Assembly: GCA_038318085.1 (NCBI GenBank)
Contig: JBBQBV010000137.1
Coordinates: 1 to 9,678, forward strand
Length of the DNA: 9,678 nucleotides
Direction of reading: 5' to 3'
DNA from: DATLGB01 sp038318085
GTDB taxonomy: Bacteria; Actinomycetota; Thermoleophilia; Solirubrobacterales; Solirubrobacteraceae
The notes beneath the pieces were generated by a model. It searched no databases and was not told the DNA's origin. It was given only the letters and a program-made list of their open reading frames with translations. Position 1 is the first letter of the stretch, and the number at the start of each line of letters is the position of its first letter. The position numbers and the translations under genes were made by a program. Positions 7,428 to 9,678 of this stretch are shown one piece after another.

Positions 7428-8610
7428 TCAGGGTGGCGGCGATCGACGCACCCTCGGCGTTGAGGTGCACGCCGTCGTCCTGGCGGACGCTGACGGTGCT
7501 TGCATGCCAGCGGATGGTCTGGCGGAAGCGGTAACCGGGCGTGAACGTCTTCGGCAGATCCACCAGCCGAAACAGTCCCGGATGGCGCCGCGCGGCGATC
7601 CGCAGCGCGTGGTTGACGGCGACGAAGACGCGGCGGAACCTCGCGCCCCGCGGCGCCGGCAGCAGGTTCCAGTAGACGCTGCCCGCGCCGTGGCGGGCGT
7701 AGGTGGCCATCATGGCGCTGGCCCGGCGCGCGTAGGCCTTCACCCAGGCGCCGCCGCAGCACTGCGTCGAGCCGAACGGGAAGCCGTCGTTGGCGCCGAT
7801 GAACATCACGGTCACGTCGGGATGCAGCGACCGCGCCTGCGCCTTGGCGTGGCGAGGCCAGTCGAACATGGACGGCTTGCTCAGGCCGGTCGAGATGCGC
7901 GCGTCCGAGCGTACGCCGACCTTGTCCGAGGCCAGCCGGCGCTTGAGGAAGCCGTCGACGATCTGGATCATCGAGTCGCCCGTGGCGAGCAGCGACCGGT
8001 GCCGATCCGGGGGCCTGACGCGCACCCGCTCGCGCGCGCGGCGCCTGCCGCCGACCTCGACGGCGAGGCGCCAGGCCCCGGCGCGCGGCAGGCGCAGCCG
8101 GACCGCGGCGCGCGTCTCGTCCTCGCGCAGCCGCAGGCGCCCGCAGCGCCGCACGCGCGCCGGGCCGCGCGCGCAGGCCGTCGCGCGCACGCCCCCGAGG
8201 CGGAAGGTGTCGGTGACATGCACGGTGACCGGCCGCCCCACGCGCGGGTGCACGGGCCGCACGGCCGCGCGGTAGCGGTCCGCGCAGCCGGGCGTGCGCA
8301 CCGCGGCGTCGGCCGCGAGGCCGTCGGCGCCCTCGGCGTGGAAGCGCCGGGTGCGCTCTGAGCAGCGCCAGTCGGCGGCGCGCGGGACGGTCGCCTGCCC
8401 TGCGGCGTCGAGCGTCACCACGCCGACCGCCGTCGGCACGCCGGTCACCTCGCTCAGCGTCACGACGGTCGCGGGCGGACCGGCCACCACGAGCGCGATG
8501 CGCCCGGGGTGATCGTCGGTCGCCTGCAGGAGCAGGCCGGGCGCCTGTGCGCGCGCGGGGGCCACGGCCAGCGCTCCGACGACGAAGAGCGGAAGAAGCA
8601 GGCGCTTCAC
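7393..8610 (-). CDS. Secreted SGNH hydrolase, DUF459-like, with N-terminal beta-rich region
   Basis: The 405-residue protein has a signal peptide (MKRLLLPLFVVGALAVAPAR, cleavage near A-Q-A) and a beta-rich region of about 180 residues with four to five cysteines. A DUF459-like SGNH domain follows: LLATGDSMIQIVDGF with Ser213, VMFIGANDGFPF with Asn274, the vicinal pair Q-C-C-G (284-285), and DDGVHLNAEG with D379 and H382. The catalytic domain is clearly paralogous to 4360-5373 (S-T-G-L-S-K-P against G-T-G-I-S-K-S; A-Y-A-R-R-A-S-A-M-M against Y-G-T-R-V-R-T-M-M). Here the anchor is replaced by a cleaved signal and an extra domain, suggesting a different location or substrate binding. The start is GTG 8610, preceded by a -10-like TACCTT and no Shine-Dalgarno site. 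It is convergent with, and overlaps by 35 bases, the small SGNH gene. Confidence 0.87.
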   Translation of the reverse strand: MKRLLLPLFVVGALAVAPARAQAPGLLLQATDDHPGRIALVVAGPPATVVTLSEVTGVPTAVGVVTLDAAGQATVPRAADWRCSERTRRFHAEGADGLAADAAVRTPGCADRYRAAVRPVHPRVGRPVTVHVTDTFRLGGVRATACARGPARVRRCGRLRLREDETRAAVRLRLPRAGAWRLAVEVGGRRRARERVRVRPPDRHRSLLATGDSMIQIVDGFLKRRLASDKVGVRSDARISTGLSKPSMFDWPRHAKAQARSLHPDVTVMFIGANDGFPFGSTQCCGGAWVKAYARRASAMMATYARHGAGSVYWNLLPAPRGARFRRVFVAVNHALRIAARRHPGLFRLVDLPKTFTPGYRFRQTIRWHASTVSVRQDDGVHLNAEGASIAATLIIRQMHRDGVL

Positions 8611-8617
8611 GGGGCGG

Positions 8618-8623
8618 AAGGTA
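8618..8623 (-). promoter_or_regulatory. -10 hexamer of a probable leaderless promoter (TACCTT)
   Basis: On the minus strand TACCTT ends seven bases before GTG 8610, matching the TANNNT-to-start spacing seen at greA and at ATG 3987. No Shine-Dalgarno site lies between it and the GTG. A -35 is not obvious. Confidence 0.45.
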
Positions 8624-8753
8624 GCCGACGCGGCGGGACAGCGGTGAGACTTGCCGCGGGGCTTTCGGCCTCTGGCCCTCAGTGGTCGGTACTGGGCTCG
8701 AAGTCGGTTCTTCCTGCCTTCCTCCGCTCTGCACAGCCACTCTGAGTTGTTTC

Positions 8754-8772
8754 CAGTTCGCTTCAGTTCGCT
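8754..8772. repeat. Short tandem repeat (CAGTTCGCT x2)
   Basis: CAGTTCGCT occurs at 8754-8762 and again at 8764-8772, a period of ten bases, close to one helical turn. It lies 12 bases before a second tandem repeat. Two copies are too few to name it as an iteron or operator array. Confidence 0.6.
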
Positions 8773-8784
8773 CCGTCGCGCTCA

Positions 8785-8807
8785 AATTGGTAGGCGAATT
8801 GGTAGGC
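8785..8807. repeat. Tandem 11-base repeat (AATTGGTAGGC x2)
   Basis: AATTGGTAGGC is perfect at 8785-8795 and 8797-8807, separated by one base (period 12). It is one of the most AT-rich spots in the window. Such paired sites can bind a recombinase or regulator, but nothing here proves a function. Confidence 0.7.
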
Positions 8808-8926
8808 ACCGAGCCGGAAGCGGCGCCGATCCTCGCCGCATCCTGCGCCGCGGGCACGCAGCGCACATAGCGCTGATGGCGGACAGCCGCTGCTCTATCT
8901 CGGGATCGAACACAGCGATGTTGAGG

Positions 8927-8960
8927 GTGCAAGTGGGAGATCGGCTCGATCATGTTGCAC
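8927..8960. repeat. Nested inverted repeat just upstream of a Shine-Dalgarno site
   Basis: GTGCAA (8927-8932) pairs with TTGCAC (8955-8960). Inside it GATCG (8939-8943) pairs with CGATC (8947-8951) around a GCT loop. The structure ends directly before AGGAGG (8961-8966), so it could influence translation of the short frame at 8972, or it could be an operator-like palindrome. Confidence 0.45.
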
Positions 8961-8971
8961 AGGAGGACAGC

Positions 8972-9001
8972 ATGCCCGAGCTCGCCCAGCTAGATGAGTA
9001 G
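8972..9001 (+). CDS. Nine-residue ORF with perfect Shine-Dalgarno; possible interrupted gene start
   Basis: AGGAGG at 8961-8966 lies five bases before ATG 8972, one of the best ribosome-binding sites in the window. The frame encodes only MPELAQLDE before TAG 8999-9001. Such a strong site before a tiny frame suggests either a leader peptide or the start of a gene cut off by the insertion of the adjacent IS982-type element. The sequence alone cannot separate these. No function is assigned. Confidence 0.3.
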   Translation: MPELAQLDE

Positions 9002-9089
9002 TTCCACGGCCCGTGGCGCTTGGGCCGGGTTGCAGGGGACATAAGCAGTCAGGTCGAAGTCGGCGGTGCTTGCCCGCACCGACGACCCG

Positions 9090-9095
9090 AAGGAG
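9090..9095 (+). promoter_or_regulatory. Ribosome binding site of the transposase (AAGGAG)
   Basis: AAGGAG lies five bases before ATG 9101 and supports that start codon for the transposase. Other genes in the window mostly lack such a site, which fits a transferred element. Confidence 0.7.
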
Positions 9096-9100
9096 CCTCG

Positions 9101-9678
9101 ATGCTCGCCGACCTCGACCTGCTGCTCATCTCGGTGTTCTGCACCGCTGACGATTTCCTGCCCAAACCGGACAAGAACACCCGGCGAAGTCTGACCGATG
9201 CGGAGGTCGTCACGTTGTGCGTGGCGCAGGCGATCATGGGCATCCCCTCTGACGAGCGCTTCATCAAGACGGCCGTCAAGCGCCTCGGACATCTGTTTCC
9301 GACGCTGACGCGGCGCTCGGGATTTCACAAGCGCCGCGACCGGCTGGCGAACACGATCGAAGCGCTGATCGCGCAGTGCGCCGCGCAAAGCCCGGGCTGG
9401 CACGACGACCTGCTGCTCGTCGACTCGACCCCGGTCGAGTGCGCCCGCAGCCGAGAGACCGTCAAGCGCGGCGGCGCCAGCGGCCTCCCCAACGCGCTCA
9501 GCGACGCCGCCGACTACGGCTACTGCGCGAGTCACTCCCGCTACTTCTGGGGCTTTAGGCTGCACGCGCTGATGGCCCCGGATGGCACGCCGCGCGCGAT
9601 CGCGCTGACCAGCCCCAAGACCAGCGAACGCGACGTCTGCCTCGGCCTGCTTGAGCGCGTCAACCGCCACGGCCCGCT
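9101..9678 (+). CDS. IS982-family transposase, N-terminal part (runs off window)
   Basis: An open frame from ATG 9101 continues without a stop to the right edge, giving 192 residues of a protein that is usually about 290. It begins MLADLDLLLISVFCTADDF. It contains LTDAEVVTLCVAQAIMG, GFHKRRDRL (about residues 75-83), the first catalytic aspartate in LLLVDSTPVECARSRETVKR (about 106-125), and DAADYGYCASHSRYFWGFRL, all characteristic of IS982-type DDE transposases. The enzyme would cut and move its own element. The downstream catalytic residues, the gene end and the right inverted repeat are outside the window. The left end is probably between about 9000 and 9060, but I cannot identify the terminal repeat without its partner. 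A long minus-strand frame over the same region is a shadow. Confidence 0.88.
   Translation, partial: MLADLDLLLISVFCTADDFLPKPDKNTRRSLTDAEVVTLCVAQAIMGIPSDERFIKTAVKRLGHLFPTLTRRSGFHKRRDRLANTIEALIAQCAAQSPGWHDDLLLVDSTPVECARSRETVKRGGASGLPNALSDAADYGYCASHSRYFWGFRLHALMAPDGTPRAIALTSPKTSERDVCLGLLERVNRHGP
9101..9678. mobile_element. IS982-like insertion sequence, left part
   Basis: The transposase reading frame shows that an IS982-family element enters here and continues beyond the right edge. Only the coding part is marked because the terminal inverted repeat could not be placed. A palindrome at 9004-9016 (CCACGG, one central base, CCGTGG) lies in the presumed left end, but its relation to the IS tip is unproven. 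Confidence 0.75.

Larger units (their letters stand above)
8624..8971. other. Gene-poor, lower-GC spacer
   Basis: No convincing gene is seen in these 350 or so bases. Composition is visibly less GC-rich than the neighbouring genes, especially 8690-8810. Open frames exist on both strands but lack the local third-position G/C bias and recognisable domains. The stretch holds two short tandem repeats (8754-8772 and 8785-8807) and a nested hairpin near its right end (8927-8960). It lies between the SGNH cluster and an IS982-type transposase, so it may be a mobile-element flank or former attachment region. Confidence 0.5.

Noticed and set aside
8754..8807. Possible CRISPR array
   Set aside because: There are only two copies of each very short repeat, with spacers of one base and no cas genes.
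6785..8953. A 722-codon minus-strand frame
   Set aside because: It is a frame shadow of the DUF459-like gene, in Arg/Ala-rich sequence, and also antisense to the small SGNH gene.
8876..9001. A 41-codon frame from ATG 8876 ending at the same TAG as the nine-codon ORF
   Set aside because: It has no ribosome site and poor third-position bias, and it runs through the nested hairpin. The strong AGGAGG favours ATG 8972 if anything is translated.
8990..9670. A 226-codon minus-strand frame
   Set aside because: It is the antisense shadow of the IS982 transposase, which has recognisable family motifs and a good ribosome site on the plus strand.

Overview
This is a very GC-rich window with strong G/C preference at third codon positions, few Shine-Dalgarno sites and several TANNNT -10 hexamers placed 6-8 bases before a start codon. 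Together these suggest a high-GC actinobacterium, perhaps of the Thermoleophilia/Solirubrobacterales type. The lineage is an inference from style and remembered protein families; there is no rRNA here to prove it.

Left flank (1-1566): the 3' end of a PLP-dependent class V aminotransferase is followed, with a 4-base GTGA overlap, by an alpha/beta-hydrolase broken by several frameshifts and an internal deletion. Next come a small acidic tail-anchored membrane protein on the minus strand, a short unrecognised ORF, a strong GC-rich hairpin, and the N-terminal stump of a beta-lactamase-type serine hydrolase that stops before its catalytic SxxK motif. This stretch looks like a site of gene decay. 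An intact minus-strand greA (1567-2040) follows, with a probable leaderless promoter.

Centre (2092-8610): this is the main feature, a compact cluster of one MBOAT membrane O-acyltransferase and five exported or membrane-anchored SGNH/GDSL-type proteins. They comprise a tandem pair of related paralogues (one lipoprotein, one secreted), two DUF459-like paralogues at separated positions (one anchored next to the MBOAT, one secreted), and a small single SGNH protein divergent from the MBOAT. A secreted six-cysteine protein of unknown function lies between the pairs. Packing is extreme: 13-base same-strand overlap, 29-base divergent overlap, 35-base convergent overlap, a 1-base convergent gap and a 15-base divergent gap. 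MBOAT proteins move acyl groups across or at the membrane, and SGNH partners often complete acyl transfer to, or removal from, cell-surface polysaccharides (AlgI/AlgJ/AlgX, PatA/PatB, DltB/DltD). The best inference is therefore an envelope glycan or glycolipid O-acylation system with an unusually large set of SGNH partners.

Right flank (8611-9678): a lower-GC, largely non-coding stretch carries two short tandem repeats, a nested hairpin and a 9-codon ORF with a perfect Shine-Dalgarno site. It is followed by the 5' part of an IS982-family transposase that runs off the window. This looks like a mobile-element boundary.
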